A stretch of DNA of 58,188 bases from Rhodobacter sp. (lineage in GTDB: Bacteria > Pseudomonadota > Alphaproteobacteria > Rhodobacterales > Rhodobacteraceae): contig JAJEAY010000145.1 in NCBI GenBank assembly GCA_022824145.1, forward strand, positions 1 through 58,188, written 5' to 3'. The notes under the pieces were generated by a model. That model did no database searches. It saw only the letters and a list, made by a program, of their open reading frames with translations, and was not told the origin of the DNA. Positions within the stretch are counted from its first letter, which is position 1. Each line of letters begins with the position of its first letter. The translations under genes were made by a program, and so were the position numbers. Positions 9,422-19,409 of the stretch are shown here, piece by piece.

Positions 9422-10501
9422 TTACGCCGGCCGTGACAGCCCTCCATGCAGGCCTGGAACATCCAGAGCCGCAAAGCCGTAATGCTTCAGCCACCGCAGG
9501 TCGCCATCAAAGAAAGCCCTAAGGTCCGGCATCCCGTATTTCAGCATTGCCAGCCTGTCGATTCCGATCCCGAACGCGAATCCCTGCCATTTATCCGGAT
9601 CGATTCCCCCGGCCTTCAGCACTTTGGGGTGCACCATTCCGGAACCAAGAATCTCCATCCAGCTGTCGCCTTCCCCCACCTTGAGCCGACCGTCTTCCCA
9701 AGAGCAGCGAAGATCGACTTCGGCAGAGGGTTCCGTGAACGGGAAATGGGAGGCCCGGAACCTTAATTCCACCTGGTCGACCTCGAAAAATGCCCTGCAG
9801 AACTCTTCCAGGCACCATTTGAGATTGGCCATCGAAATGTCCACGTCAACGGCCAATCCCTCGATCTGATGGAACATGGGTGTGTGTGTCTGGTCGTAAT
9901 CCGCCCGATAGACCCGTCCGGGGCAGATGACCCTTAGCGGAGCGCCGAACCGGTTCATTGCACGGATCTGAACCGGGGATGTGTGGGTACGCAGCACATG
10001 GGGCGGGTCGGTCTGATCAGCCGCATGTGACATATAGAATGTGTCCATTTCGGTGCGCGTCGGATGCTCGGCCGGAATGTTCAGCGCATCGAAATTGTGC
10101 CAGTCACTTTCGACCTGCGGTCCTTCCGCAACCGTGAATCCCATATCGGCGAACACAGCTGTGACCTCTTCGGTGACCTGTGAGACGGGATGCACGGTTC
10201 CTGCCGAACGGGAGCGGGCAGGAAGCGTTACGTCAAGCCATTCTGCCTTAAGCCTTTCATCCAAAGACGCATCTTCGAGGGCAGCCTTTCTTGCAGCGAG
10301 AGCCGATGTGATTTCTTCCTTCAGCGCGTTGAGTTTCGGGCCAGCTACCTTTCTCTCATCCGGGGTCATTCTGCCGAGCTCGCGCATCCTGAGGCTGACC
10401 TCGCCTTTCCTTCCGATGGCCCGCACACGCAGATCCTCAAGCGCCACCTCATCCGGCGCCGCTGCTATCGCAGTCAGGTAACGCTCCCTCAGGACGTCCA
10501 T
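9422..10501 (-). CDS. pheS: Phenylalanyl-tRNA synthetase alpha subunit
   Basis: The 359-residue catalytic subunit of PheRS. It has an N-terminal coiled coil (residues 1-90), class II motif 1 region, motif 2 ([20 protein letters not shown], contacting ATP and tRNA acceptor end) and motif 3 ([19 protein letters not shown]). The ATG at 10501 is preceded by GGAGG and matches the usual N-terminus MDVLRERYL. pheT follows. In many bacteria rpmI-rplT-pheS-pheT is one unit; here rplT is 1.2 kb upstream with an opposing gene between, so pheS needs its own promoter. Confidence 0.97.
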   Translation of the reverse strand: MDVLRERYLTAIAAAPDEVALEDLRVRAIGRKGEVSLRMRELGRMTPDERKVAGPKLNALKEEITSALAARKAALEDASLDERLKAEWLDVTLPARSRSAGTVHPVSQVTEEVTAVFADMGFTVAEGPQVESDWHNFDALNIPAEHPTRTEMDTFYMSHAADQTDPPHVLRTHTSPVQIRAMNRFGAPLRVICPGRVYRADYDQTHTPMFHQIEGLAVDVDISMANLKWCLEEFCRAFFEVDQVELRFRASHFPFTEPSAEVDLRCSWEDGRLKVGEGDSWMEILGSGMVHPKVLKAGGIDPDKWQGFAFGIGIDRLAMLKYGMPDLRAFFDGDLRWLKHYGFAALDVPGLHGGLSRPA

Positions 10502-11122
10502 GTACGTTCCTCCAAATTCAGCAAAGGTGTGCCTATCGGGCACCTATTTTGTTTGCAACCCGAACCTCAGCATCGGATGGAACGGTATGGCGAAATCACT
10601 GGAATCCGATGTTCGGAAGCAACGGTTTCCTTTCCGGCGCAAAGGAGTTCGATACCGGCTACTGAGATCCGAATTCAGCGGCAATTCTTGAGCGGGCCGG
10701 CTCCAGACGCAATGCGGCGGTGAGTCCCGGCGGGAAATTCACCGCGGCTTACTGGAAACCGGCGGGCGCTGATTTGGACTCCTTCCTGAATTCGGTGCAG
10801 CCGCGTCGCCGACATTCACTGGTTGCGGCAGGATTCGGCGCGGTTTCAGGAATGTTACGGTAACGGCGGGATGTCGATTTCCCGAGCAAGGACTTACAAT
10901 GCGTTGCGCACAGGAACAGGATTCGCTTGAAACCAAAGCCGACAATCGGATACGCGAACTGCCAAGTCCATGCGTCCGATCACTGGACGCAGAGCGTTCT
11001 GCGATCGCCCGAAATCGATAGACCTCACCTGCGGAATCAGGGCGGGGCACTGAAAGAGGGGATTGCGGGGCTGTGGATCAATAATTCCGGCCTAAGTCGG
11101 ACCTGAACGAAGGGAAGACGGC
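10502..11122. other. Intergenic leader of pheS, no gene recognised
   Basis: About 620 bases upstream of both pheS (left) and the lipoprotein gene (right), so it should contain their promoters. Read leftward, GTGCC-CGATA-GGCAC forms a small hairpin about 20-40 bases before the pheS start (near 10520-10540), which could be a leader structure. One leftward open frame (10739-11050) shows no family resemblance. Confidence 0.4.
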
Positions 11123-11623
11123 ATGACCGTGAACAGCCGTATCTTGGTGATATGCATAATTGCCATCGGAATCGCGCTAAATGGATGCGCCGCCTGGAGG
11201 AAAGCCGAAGATCCACCGGACCCTGCGGAAAACGACATGTTCTTCGATGCGGTCACGATCACCAAACCGGGATCCGTAAACGGGACAATTTACGGCGCAA
11301 CTCGAGAATACGGCGAAGTGAACCACGGGAGCGGAGATTCTCGGGTGAGCGTATGGTGGCGGTATGCCGCGGACGCCAACGGCACATTGACCGTCACTGC
11401 AGAGAGCGGCGAATTCGATCCAACAGTCGTGGCCTATTACGGAGTTTCGGTTGACGCACTCCAGATCCCTGCTGGAGCCGTTCGGTCAAAGCCTTCCACC
11501 GGTCAGAGCCGTGTTGCCTTCAGGATCTCGGCGGGAAACACGTACCACATTGCTGTCTTGGCGAATTCCGGCGCAACCGGAGAATTGACGCTTCAAATCC
11601 AGGACAGTTCTTGGCGCCGCTGA
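11123..11623 (+). CDS. Putative lipoprotein of unknown function
   Basis: A 166-residue protein with a lipoprotein signal: hydrophobic ILVICIIAIGIALNG then Cys22 in the lipobox ALNGC. The mature part is beta-rich and Gly/Ser/Thr-rich, with NGTLTVTAESGEFDPTVVAYYG and NTYHIAVLAN, reminiscent of small pre-peptidase C-terminal-like or jelly-roll domains that occur on secreted proteins. I do not recognise the family. ATG at 11123 with AAGGGAAG upstream. It sits in opposite orientation inside the usual rplT-pheS junction, suggesting insertion after the operon was formed. Confidence 0.7.
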   Translation: MTVNSRILVICIIAIGIALNGCAAWRKAEDPPDPAENDMFFDAVTITKPGSVNGTIYGATREYGEVNHGSGDSRVSVWWRYAADANGTLTVTAESGEFDPTVVAYYGVSVDALQIPAGAVRSKPSTGQSRVAFRISAGNTYHIAVLANSGATGELTLQIQDSSWRR

Positions 11624-11736
11624 TCCGGCCTTTTGCGGGCTCCGCGACCAGCGGTAACACCTGACGGTTTCTGTTGACGAGACCAGGATGGGCCGGATCC
11701 CATATAGGAGGATCCAGCCATCATCATGGCATCGAA

Positions 11737-12099
11737 TTAAGCCAGTGCCGATTTCGCCTTTTCGACGATGACACCGAAGGCTGCTGGTTCGTTGACCGCC
11801 AGGTCGGCCAATATCTTTCTGTCAACCTCAATCCCGGCTTTCGTCAGCCCATTGATGAACCTTGAATAGGTCAGCGCGTCGTCGTGGGCACGAACCGCGG
11901 CATTGATCCGCTGGATCCAAAGCGCTCTGAAGTTTCGCTTGCGCTGCTTCCGGTCGCGGGTTGCGTATTGGTTGGCCTTGTCGACCGCCTGCCTTGCGGT
12001 TTTGAAGTTCTTTGATCTGCGGCCATAGTAGCCCTTTGCGGCCTTGATTGTCTTTCTGTGGCGAGTGTGGGCTACAGTGCCCCCTGTCGTGCGTGGCAT
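11737..12099 (-). CDS. rplT: 50S ribosomal protein L20
   Basis: A 120-residue basic protein with [20 protein letters not shown] and [18 protein letters not shown], diagnostic of L20, needed for early 50S assembly. Length matches (118-120). ATG at 12099 after GGAGAT. It follows rpmI by 13 bases, the conserved pair. In many bacteria L20 represses its own operon by binding the leader; no leader pseudoknot was identified here. Confidence 0.97.
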   Translation of the reverse strand: MPRTTGGTVAHTRHRKTIKAAKGYYGRRSKNFKTARQAVDKANQYATRDRKQRKRNFRALWIQRINAAVRAHDDALTYSRFINGLTKAGIEVDRKILADLAVNEPAAFGVIVEKAKSALA

Positions 12100-12112
12100 G
12101 TCCCGGATCTCC

Positions 12113-12313
12113 TCAGCGCGAATACGGCATGAAACCCTTGACGATTTTCTCGTCAGGGGCGCTCAGCGTGGTTGTCCCACGAGCGTTACGGATGAACTTT
12201 CTTGTTCGTTTGATCATCCCGTGGCGCTTGCCAGCCTGGGCGACCTTGACACGACCGGACGCGGTCGTTTTGAAGCGCTTTTTGGCGCTCGACTTGGTCT
12301 TCATCTTGGGCAT
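12113..12313 (-). CDS. rpmI: 50S ribosomal protein L35
   Basis: A 66-residue basic protein starting [20 protein letters not shown] and containing [20 protein letters not shown]. These are L35 signatures. The ATG at 12313 follows a strong AAAGGAGA site; the longer frame upstream to 12487 is not coding in style. It is first gene of the rpmI-rplT pair. infC, often upstream, is absent; the defence island begins there instead. Confidence 0.96.
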   Translation of the reverse strand: MPKMKTKSSAKKRFKTTASGRVKVAQAGKRHGMIKRTRKFIRNARGTTTLSAPDEKIVKGFMPYSR

Positions 12314-13019
12314 TTCCGTCTCCTTTAAAGGCGGTTTAGGCGCGACTCGGCATGCCTCTTTGGCCGGCCGCGACAATAAAGGCTTGCATATACGGCGCGA
12401 TTCGTACGCTGGCAAGTCAATGCCGACCAAATTTGCGGAGCTTTCGCATTCGGTATCGCGGCCGGGTTTTGCCTCCAACCGGGACAAGTCGGGAGGATGC
12501 GATCATTCCAAACCTTCCGCTTCAGCGGTCTGAGCCAACAGGTTTCGGGATTCTGCGTACGCGTGTCGACAGTATTTTGAATACCTGAGTCAAATTTGCC
12601 CGAAAGTCGGCAGGTAGAGTGCGAGAGGCCTCAGGTCGCGGGCCAAGTTGTCCATCAAATGGCTAACGGCGTTGCGCTTCCTTCATGGTGGTGCGCTGCA
12701 CGGATTCGGTGATTTCAGCGAATTTGGAACGACCATCCATGGCGGCTACCACACAGCATCGCAGTGGCTTTGTCACTCAAAGCCAAACGCCACATCCGTT
12801 ACTCAGTCCTCGTACGGGCCTCGGATTTAGGTTCCAACGAAACAGGTTTTGCCTTGGTAACGCGCAAAATCAGCGTGTTCTGTGGAAATGTGTGCCAATA
12901 ATGGACGTCCAATTCAGTAGCGTAGGGAACGGAAACTGTGTTTTTCGGTGACTGCAACGTTGAAGTATGGAATTGCTATGCATAGCGCACACTATGCCAA
13001 TGAGTAGAAGGAACGAAGC
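12314..13019. other. Promoter region and unassigned DNA at island edge
   Basis: About 700 bases between rpmI and the restriction-modification gene, divergent. It must hold both promoters. The palindrome CTATGCATAG lies about 40 bases before the restriction-modification start codon and could be an operator. No gene was recognised; open frames on both strands overlap and look random. Confidence 0.4.
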
Positions 13020-16000
13020 ATGGCGGATATTGAAACTGGTGGACAGCTCGGTTTCGACTTTTCCGGCCATCCGGTCGCAGGCGAGGTTCTGACGAAGATC
13101 AGAACGGAAAGTCGAGACGAGTCCGAGAAAGGCCGCTGGTTCGAACTTCTGTTCATGCGGATCGCACGGCAGAGCCCGGAGTTTGAAATCGAAGATATCT
13201 GGCGCTGGCCGGACTGGCCTCACCGCGAAGAGGTAACTGGGCAAGACGGCCGCGATATCGGTGTGGACCTTGTGGCAAGAAGGACTTCCGGTGAATGGGT
13301 CGCGATCCAGTGCAAGTGCTACGCCAGCAACCGAACTCTCGCAAAGGGAGACGTTGACAAGTTCCTTGGCGGCTCCCAGCACCAGGCGTTTGGTCACCGC
13401 TGGATCGTGGCGACCTGCAAATGGGGACCGAACGCCGAAAAAGCGATCAAAGGCGCCAATCCGCAGATCTCACGTATCGACTTTCATGACTATGCTCATG
13501 TTGAAATCCGTCCGGAAGACGCCGGGCGACCGATTCAGGAACCGTGGCCGCTCCAGAAAGAAGCCATCGAGCATGTCGTTTCAGGACTGGCCAACCACGA
13601 CCGAGGCCGACTCATCATGGCCTGCGGCACTGGCAAGACCTTCACTTCCCTTCGAATTGCCGAGCAGGTGGTGGAAGAAGGCGGACGCATCATTTTCGCG
13701 GCCCCAACCATCGCGCTCGTGTCACAGGCACGCCGCGAATGGCTTCGGCAGACCACGCGCAGGCTCCGGTGTCTCGTTGTCTGCTCAGATCCAACGGCAG
13801 GAGGGCGCAACGAAAACGAAGACATTGGGATTTCGGAACTCGAGTGTCCGGTCACAACCGAAGAGAAAGGAATTGCGGAATTCCTCACAGCCGACTGCGG
13901 ACACGTGAAGGTCGTGTTCTGTACGTATCAGTCTTTGCATCGTGTGACCGCGGCACAGGCGGGCGCAACAGTTCCGGCGTTCGATCTTGCGATTGCCGAC
14001 GAGGCCCATCGCACGACGGGTGCGGTCGGCACGTCCGCTGGCAGGATAAATTTCCAGGAGTTTCACGACGGTCAAAGCCTGCGCACCGGTATGCGCCTGT
14101 ACATGACCGCAACGCCTCGAATTTATACGGAAAAATCCAAGGGAAAGCTCGCGTCACAAGGGATCGATGTCGTAGATATGGGCGATCTCGACGTGTATGG
14201 CCCGGAACTTTATCGCCTGCCGTTCGCGAGGGCGGTGGAACACAGTATGCTCTCCGACTACAGAGTCATCGTCCTTGGAGTGGACGAGGGCTCCGTAACG
14301 CCGGCCCTACGCGGCCGCCTCGAAAAGCTCGATACCGCAGACAAGGGCAGCCGACCGGCAAGGAAAGCGCCTTCAACAAACGAAATGACGCGCGTGCTCG
14401 GCGTCTCCCTTGCGGTGAACGGCGTCACCGAAGGCCGGGAACTGGACCAGCCCGGACGCCTGCAGCGCACATTGGCCTTCTCGAACAGCATCCGCCGTTC
14501 GAAGTGGTATGCCGAAGCCCTAAAAGAGAGGGAGGTCAAGCGCGCTACAACGAGGCAAATGCAGGACGGGCGGGCGATGAACGTCATCGCGCTGCACCTC
14601 GATGCGTCCTCCAGCGCACTTGAACGCAACCGTGAGCTCCGCGAACTGGCCAGTGTGAGCGACGACAGGGATGAGTGCCGCGTGATCAGCAACGTAAAGC
14701 TCTTCACCGAAGGCGTGGACGTGCCGCGACTCGATGCCGTCGCGTTTTTCGATCCCAGGGACAGCCAGGTCGATGTCGTCCAAGCCGTCGGGCGGGTCAT
14801 GCGGAAAGCGCCGGGAAAACGGTTCGGTTACATCATCGTTCCCGTTGTCGTTCCACCAGGAAATGATGTTCTCGGAGCGCTAGGGAAAAACACGGAAGGC
14901 TACAGGACCGTTGGCCGTGTCCTGCGAGCACTTCAGGCGCACGACGGACGTCTTGCCGAAGATCCGGCCAGATTCGTCAAGGTATACGAACAGGACCGGC
15001 GTCCTCCGAATCCTCCCGAAGGCGATGAATCGATAGAGGATCCCGGAAACGCCAGCCTTCAGGGCGTGCTCGCCCTTAAAGAAGCCGAACAGGGGATCTA
15101 CGCCCATGTCGCCGCTGCCTCCGGCCTTGGCAGGCCGGGACAGGTTGTTGCTGACGAGATCACCGACGCCGTGCGCCGGGCCAGCGGTGTTTTCCAGAAC
15201 GAAGAGATTGAAGACCGTCTTGCGGAAGCGCTTGATCTTGTCACCGAAAGTGACGGCGGAGCGAAGGGCGTCTGCACCGTCGCCGCACTTATGCTCTGCA
15301 ACGCCTGCCTGCTGCAGCGCCGCCTCAACGACGTGCCGGAAATGGAGACTGAGCGTCTCGACAGAGTCGCCGGATCCAAGGATCCAAAGGAAACGCTCGA
15401 AGCCGCATGGGAACTCATTCTGGAAAAGGACTACGTTCCGGTTTTCCAGCCTGCTCTCGCGGTTCTCCGGGCGTTTCCGAAAAGAAAGGCGATTAATGAC
15501 GCGCTTCGTTCCTTGGCTGAGTGCGCAAACCGGGTTGCAGATTCGCTGAGCGACCTTGGCTATGACCATGCGGGGCCACTCTATCACCGCATCCTCGGCT
15601 CAGCGAAGAGCGATGGCGCGTTCTACACGAACAACGTCTCCGCGATCATGCTGGCGCACTTGGCGTTCACTGAGGACTTCGTCGATTGGTCTGACCCTGA
15701 AGCTGTGGGAAATCTGCGGATCATGGATCCGGCATGCGGAACCGGGACACTGCTCATGGCGACACTCCAGACGATCAAGGCCCGCGTTGCCGAGGCAACT
15801 GCAGAGGTAGCCGACGACAGCTGGGACGCTCTCCACAAACTCCTCGTGGAAGACGTGCTGTGTGGCCTCGATATTAATCGCCATGGTGTACAACTCGCCG
15901 CTTGCAATTTGACGCTCGGCGCACCGACAGTTGACTATTCCCGCATGAACCTCGTTACGATGCCTCATGGACCACAGGGCAACGGAACGGTTAAAGCAGG

Positions 16001-17438
16001 ATCACTGGAGATCCTGACTGCGACAAGCCAGGCCCGAACCGACCTGCGGACGATGATGTTGGCACCGACACGGGATCTTGTGAGTCTGGACGCCGCCCAA
16101 GTCAACGACAACAAAGACATTCAGTTTCCGCTGAAGAACCTTGACGCCGTGATCATGAATCCGCCATTCACCGCAAACGAAAACCGAAGTCAGAAGTACG
16201 GCAAAGCTGGCAGGAAGGCGATGCAGCGTCATGAACTCGGAATTCAGAACTACCTCGAACAAAGAGACGATGCCATGATAGGAGTTGTTACGGCAAACAG
16301 CATCGGCACTTTCTTCTCTCCGCTCGCGGACATGCTACTGAGAGACACGTCTGCCACGCAGGCAAAAGTCATCCCGACGACAGCGTGCACCAATACGAGC
16401 GGGCTGGAGGAACGGAGGTATCTCGCAAAGCGTTTCCATATAGAAACGGTTGTGACTAGCCATGACCCGCGGCGACCGAATTTCAGCGAGAATACATCAA
16501 TTCATGAATCACTGCTGATCTGCCGACGACGTACCGGGTCGGTCGATCATAACCGGCCGACACAATTTTTCTCCTTGCGTACCATGCCGTCCACACAAAC
16601 AGAGGCTATTGATGCTGCGGAGGCGATCCGAACAGGCACTGCAAGCAAGTGGGCCACGGTCTATCAACAGCCTGCAGAGCGCGTCCGGCGTGGTGACTGG
16701 CGTCCTTGCCAGTTTCTTGATCCTGAACTCGCTGGCGCCGCAATGCGGCTCGAACAGGAGAAGGCGCTCGTTCCACTCCAAAGTCTCTATAGGCTCGGCC
16801 CAGCAGGACAGCGGATTCGGGATGCGTTTCGTCCTGTGGACGGCGGCAAAGGAGATTACCGCGTCTTCTGGAGCCGGGCAAGCAATCTAAGGTCCACGAT
16901 GGAGGCTACCCCGGAGCAGGCGGCTGAGGACAAGAAGGCAGCGTTAGCAGCCCGCTATCGGAGTCAGGCGGGACATGTGCTGATCGCAGCAAAGTTTGCA
17001 ACAGATTCCGCCCGATTATTGGCAGTTTTCAGCGGCACTGCCTCACTGGGCTCCATGTGGGTTCCGATTCAGGGTGGCTTTGCGAGCATAGAAGAATCGA
17101 AAGCATTGTGCGCATGGTTCAACTCCACGCTTGGCGCCCTCGGGTTCTTTACGAGGCGGGGAACCAAGCTGACGAACCCGTCGTTTTCACAAGCCGATCT
17201 TGCAACACTGCGCATCCCGGATTTCAGAACCATGAGTACAGCCGCTCTAGCCGATGCCTTCAACGAAACCAGTCAGTTGTTGGTGGAACCTTGGAGGAGT
17301 GCGGCCGACGATCCGATGCGGGATCGACTCGATCAGGCCGCAGCCGCGACCACAGGAATTGCTCTCGAAACCATCCGGGACTGGAGATCACGGATCAGCC
17401 TTGAGCCGACAGTTTCCAATGAACGTGTCGCCGGATGA
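13020..17438 (+). CDS. Single-chain Type ISP-like restriction-modification enzyme
   Basis: One 1472-residue polypeptide with all activities of a restriction-modification system. Residues 35-160: Mrr-like PD-(D/E)xK nuclease, with Asp83 in GVDLVARR and the Q-C-K triad in AIQCKCY (residues 96-101). Residues 175-620: superfamily 2 translocase, with Walker A ACGTGKT (201-207), DEAH (327-330), MTATP (362-366) and QAVGRVMR (588-595). Residues 840-1200: adenine methyltransferase, with motif I DPACGTG (903-909) and NPPF (1047-1050). The rest should be the target-recognition domain. This order is that of the LlaGI/LlaBIII Type ISP enzymes, about 1,500-1,600 residues. All catalytic motifs are present, so it may be active. 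ATG at 13020 after AGAAGGAA. Recognition sequence cannot be read from the protein. Confidence 0.9.
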   Translation: MADIETGGQLGFDFSGHPVAGEVLTKIRTESRDESEKGRWFELLFMRIARQSPEFEIEDIWRWPDWPHREEVTGQDGRDIGVDLVARRTSGEWVAIQCKCYASNRTLAKGDVDKFLGGSQHQAFGHRWIVATCKWGPNAEKAIKGANPQISRIDFHDYAHVEIRPEDAGRPIQEPWPLQKEAIEHVVSGLANHDRGRLIMACGTGKTFTSLRIAEQVVEEGGRIIFAAPTIALVSQARREWLRQTTRRLRCLVVCSDPTAGGRNENEDIGISELECPVTTEEKGIAEFLTADCGHVKVVFCTYQSLHRVTAAQAGATVPAFDLAIADEAHRTTGAVGTSAGRINFQEFHDGQSLRTGMRLYMTATPRIYTEKSKGKLASQGIDVVDMGDLDVYGPELYRLPFARAVEHSMLSDYRVIVLGVDEGSVTPALRGRLEKLDTADKGSRPARKAPSTNEMTRVLGVSLAVNGVTEGRELDQPGRLQRTLAFSNSIRRSKWYAEALKEREVKRATTRQMQDGRAMNVIALHLDASSSALERNRELRELASVSDDRDECRVISNVKLFTEGVDVPRLDAVAFFDPRDSQVDVVQAVGRVMRKAPGKRFGYIIVPVVVPPGNDVLGALGKNTEGYRTVGRVLRALQAHDGRLAEDPARFVKVYEQDRRPPNPPEGDESIEDPGNASLQGVLALKEAEQGIYAHVAAASGLGRPGQVVADEITDAVRRASGVFQNEEIEDRLAEALDLVTESDGGAKGVCTVAALMLCNACLLQRRLNDVPEMETERLDRVAGSKDPKETLEAAWELILEKDYVPVFQPALAVLRAFPKRKAINDALRSLAECANRVADSLSDLGYDHAGPLYHRILGSAKSDGAFYTNNVSAIMLAHLAFTEDFVDWSDPEAVGNLRIMDPACGTGTLLMATLQTIKARVAEATAEVADDSWDALHKLLVEDVLCGLDINRHGVQLAACNLTLGAPTVDYSRMNLVTMPHGPQGNGTVKAGSLEILTATSQARTDLRTMMLAPTRDLVSLDAAQVNDNKDIQFPLKNLDAVIMNPPFTANENRSQKYGKAGRKAMQRHELGIQNYLEQRDDAMIGVVTANSIGTFFSPLADMLLRDTSATQAKVIPTTACTNTSGLEERRYLAKRFHIETVVTSHDPRRPNFSENTSIHESLLICRRRTGSVDHNRPTQFFSLRTMPSTQTEAIDAAEAIRTGTASKWATVYQQPAERVRRGDWRPCQFLDPELAGAAMRLEQEKALVPLQSLYRLGPAGQRIRDAFRPVDGGKGDYRVFWSRASNLRSTMEATPEQAAEDKKAALAARYRSQAGHVLIAAKFATDSARLLAVFSGTASLGSMWVPIQGGFASIEESKALCAWFNSTLGALGFFTRRGTKLTNPSFSQADLATLRIPDFRTMSTAALADAFNETSQLLVEPWRSAADDPMRDRLDQAAAATTGIALETIRDWRSRISLEPTVSNERVAG

Positions 17439-17543
17439 AGCAAATACAGCAACGCCGATGGAATATTTTAATGCATGTGTCTTTCTGGCGATTTGTCGAT
17501 GCACATAGTCGCTTAACTGAAGCAAGCTATATGGATTCTTGGA

Positions 17544-19019
17544 TCAGTCCAAAAGATCGGGAGATACCAATTCCAGGTCGCTAACTACTGAAAGAAATTT
17601 TTCGAACGGTTGGAGAAATATGGATTTCCCTTGCGAATATTCAAAGCTTTCACGGACAATTTTCTCTGCGCAATTGAATTCTTTGGAATCCTTGGTGCCA
17701 TTAACAACGGATTGATAATGATCTAACAGCGGGGTTTCGATATCCTGTTTATGTTTTCTTTGCGTGCCCCTAGCCAATTGAATGATTTCTATTTCCAATT
17801 GAATACGCCCTCCATAGAGCTCATCGTTAGTTCGAAATTTATCCGACGTTCTATTAAAAATTACATCAGAAAGCTCCTTGTCCGTGACATCGCCAGCGAT
17901 AAGTCGGCGGTACAGGTCGTTGTCCAATGCGCGCAGAATGACCGCGAATACGGCTTGCCGAAGGAATATTCTTTTTTCCAACCCCCGCATTGTAAGCACC
18001 GCTCCAAGACGACGGAGCGACTGTTGCACAGTCCGAAGATCGAATGATGTTGACCCGAGGAATTCCGTTAACCATCCTTTTATGATCTGTCGTTCTCTAT
18101 CGTCTAAATTGCCAGGATTAAAGTATGGACCGCTAGCATAAAGGTACGTTCCGATATTCGATTCCCGCAGCTGTTCCTCAATGAAGGATTTACGATCAAC
18201 GTCAGGAAGAAGGAGATCAATATCAAAAAACCGCCGCAGGTAACGTTCGGAGTCAAATCCGGTTCCGTAAATCGCCCGTACCGAATGTTCCATTTCACAA
18301 CGATTCAATGCCAGCACAAAAGTGATTCCATCTATATCAAACAGGTGTTTTGCTGTCTCCAGAAGTTCCACGGCATATGAAGGCCGGCATCGATCAAGTT
18401 CATCAATAACGATTAACAGAGGTTGTCCTTCATGTAATTCAGAAAGCTTCGCGGCACTTTGTTTAAGGGTTTCTTTGAATTCTCTAATGGCTTTCTTCCG
18501 CTCCCCGTATTGCGACAATCCATCTTCGGAAAAGTTTTCGTTAATTGTTTTCACCGCATCAACGCTCGCCTTAATTACGCTGCCTCCAGGTATATCGTTC
18601 AGCAAGGCCGAAGAGAGCGGATGCAAAATCGAAGAGGACCAGCGGGTCACTTCCCTTGCGGCACTGCGCAGCTTGTCGACATCTTCACTGTCCATAGATT
18701 GCAGCGTTTCCAGGAGCTCTTCGGAGAGCGAAAGAAAGGGATTGCCCGAAAAGTCCGTCTCCCAAGCGTTAAACATGACCACCGGAAACTCATTCCGCAC
18801 ACTTTCGGTCCACATGCGAAGAAACGTCGTCTTTCCCGCACCCCAACCCGCATCCAAGGCGATGACGCATGGACCTTCGATGTTACTGACCAGCCGGGTC
18901 AGGATTTCTCCCGTTTCCCTCCGATTGAGCTGGTCATGTTCATATGGGTCTTCCGCCGATACAGGTAATCGCCTCGGCTGAACGGGATACTTCTGATTTT
19001 TCTCTACGCACTGCGTCAT
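17544..19019 (-). CDS. KAP family P-loop NTPase
   Basis: A 491-residue protein with Walker A GWGAGKTT (58-65), FNAWETDFSGNPF (the WxxD/NP segment typical of KAP) and Walker B LLIVIDELDRCRPSYAVELLE (201 onward), where the ELDRCRP run is diagnostic of KAP NTPases. A later NRCEMEHSVRAIYG fits the family's sensor region. Many KAP proteins carry transmembrane helices inserted in the P-loop domain; none is obvious here, so it is probably cytosolic. It converges on the restriction-modification gene (105 bases between stops) and is divergent from the toxin pair. Its base composition is visibly more AT-rich than the flanking core genes. Members occur in defence islands; the specific function is unknown. 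Confidence 0.9.
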   Translation of the reverse strand: MTQCVEKNQKYPVQPRRLPVSAEDPYEHDQLNRRETGEILTRLVSNIEGPCVIALDAGWGAGKTTFLRMWTESVRNEFPVVMFNAWETDFSGNPFLSLSEELLETLQSMDSEDVDKLRSAAREVTRWSSSILHPLSSALLNDIPGGSVIKASVDAVKTINENFSEDGLSQYGERKKAIREFKETLKQSAAKLSELHEGQPLLIVIDELDRCRPSYAVELLETAKHLFDIDGITFVLALNRCEMEHSVRAIYGTGFDSERYLRRFFDIDLLLPDVDRKSFIEEQLRESNIGTYLYASGPYFNPGNLDDRERQIIKGWLTEFLGSTSFDLRTVQQSLRRLGAVLTMRGLEKRIFLRQAVFAVILRALDNDLYRRLIAGDVTDKELSDVIFNRTSDKFRTNDELYGGRIQLEIEIIQLARGTQRKHKQDIETPLLDHYQSVVNGTKDSKEFNCAEKIVRESFEYSQGKSIFLQPFEKFLSVVSDLELVSPDLLD

Positions 19020-19190
19020 CTATTTTCTCGCTGTGATCGGGTGCATCGTCATATTTGGAAGTGCAGTCGGCATCCAGAATTTTCGGCACTTTTTCAGGAA
19101 TCCGTTAGCCCGGCTACCCTTTTTTCGACAACCTGTTGCCCGCATGACCCTTTGGGTTGTATGGTTGGACCGCACCTCCCGGAGGCATCG
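19020..19190. promoter_or_regulatory. Divergent promoter region, KAP gene / toxin pair
   Basis: The shared upstream region holds a short near-palindrome ACCC-TTT-GGGT at 19147-19157, about 35 bases before the antitoxin start, a reasonable place for an autoregulatory operator. The assignment is inferred from position only. Confidence 0.3.
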
Positions 19191-19409
19191 ATGACACATT
19201 TCACAGTTGATCTAACAGATACGACACGTGAACCCACAGACGAGGAGTTGGAATTCATTATGCAGGCAATGTGCGATCAGGTTATTGAACGCCATCGCCG
19301 CACGGAAGAGCGGTTTTTTTCGGATCTCGAGGAAAGAATCGCCAGAGCGGTGTCAGACCAAAACGCTCATCGGTCCAAAGGGGAAGCATCCGCCACCAAC
19401 AAACTATGA
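19191..19409 (+). CDS. Small putative antitoxin for zeta-like toxin
   Basis: A 72-residue acidic, helical protein (PTDEELEFIMQAMCDQVIER, RTEERFFSDLEERIARAV). The ATG at 19191 has GGAGG five bases upstream; the frame extends further left but without a ribosome site. Its stop overlaps the toxin start by ATGA (19406-19409). Position, size and coupling are those of an antitoxin for a zeta-like kinase; I do not see the classical epsilon fold in sequence, so this is probably one of the unrelated short partners of COG4185 ATPases. Confidence 0.75.
   Translation: MTHFTVDLTDTTREPTDEELEFIMQAMCDQVIERHRRTEERFFSDLEERIARAVSDQNAHRSKGEASATNKL

Noticed and set aside
10739-11050. Leftward open frame of 103 codons
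   Set aside because: No ribosome site, no family resemblance, composition rich in Arg, Ser and Pro as in shadow frames.
12660-12780. Short leftward frame (AMDGRSKFAEITESVQRTT) upstream of the Type ISP-like gene
   Set aside because: About 37 codons, bounded by stops, no ribosome site; cannot be distinguished from chance.
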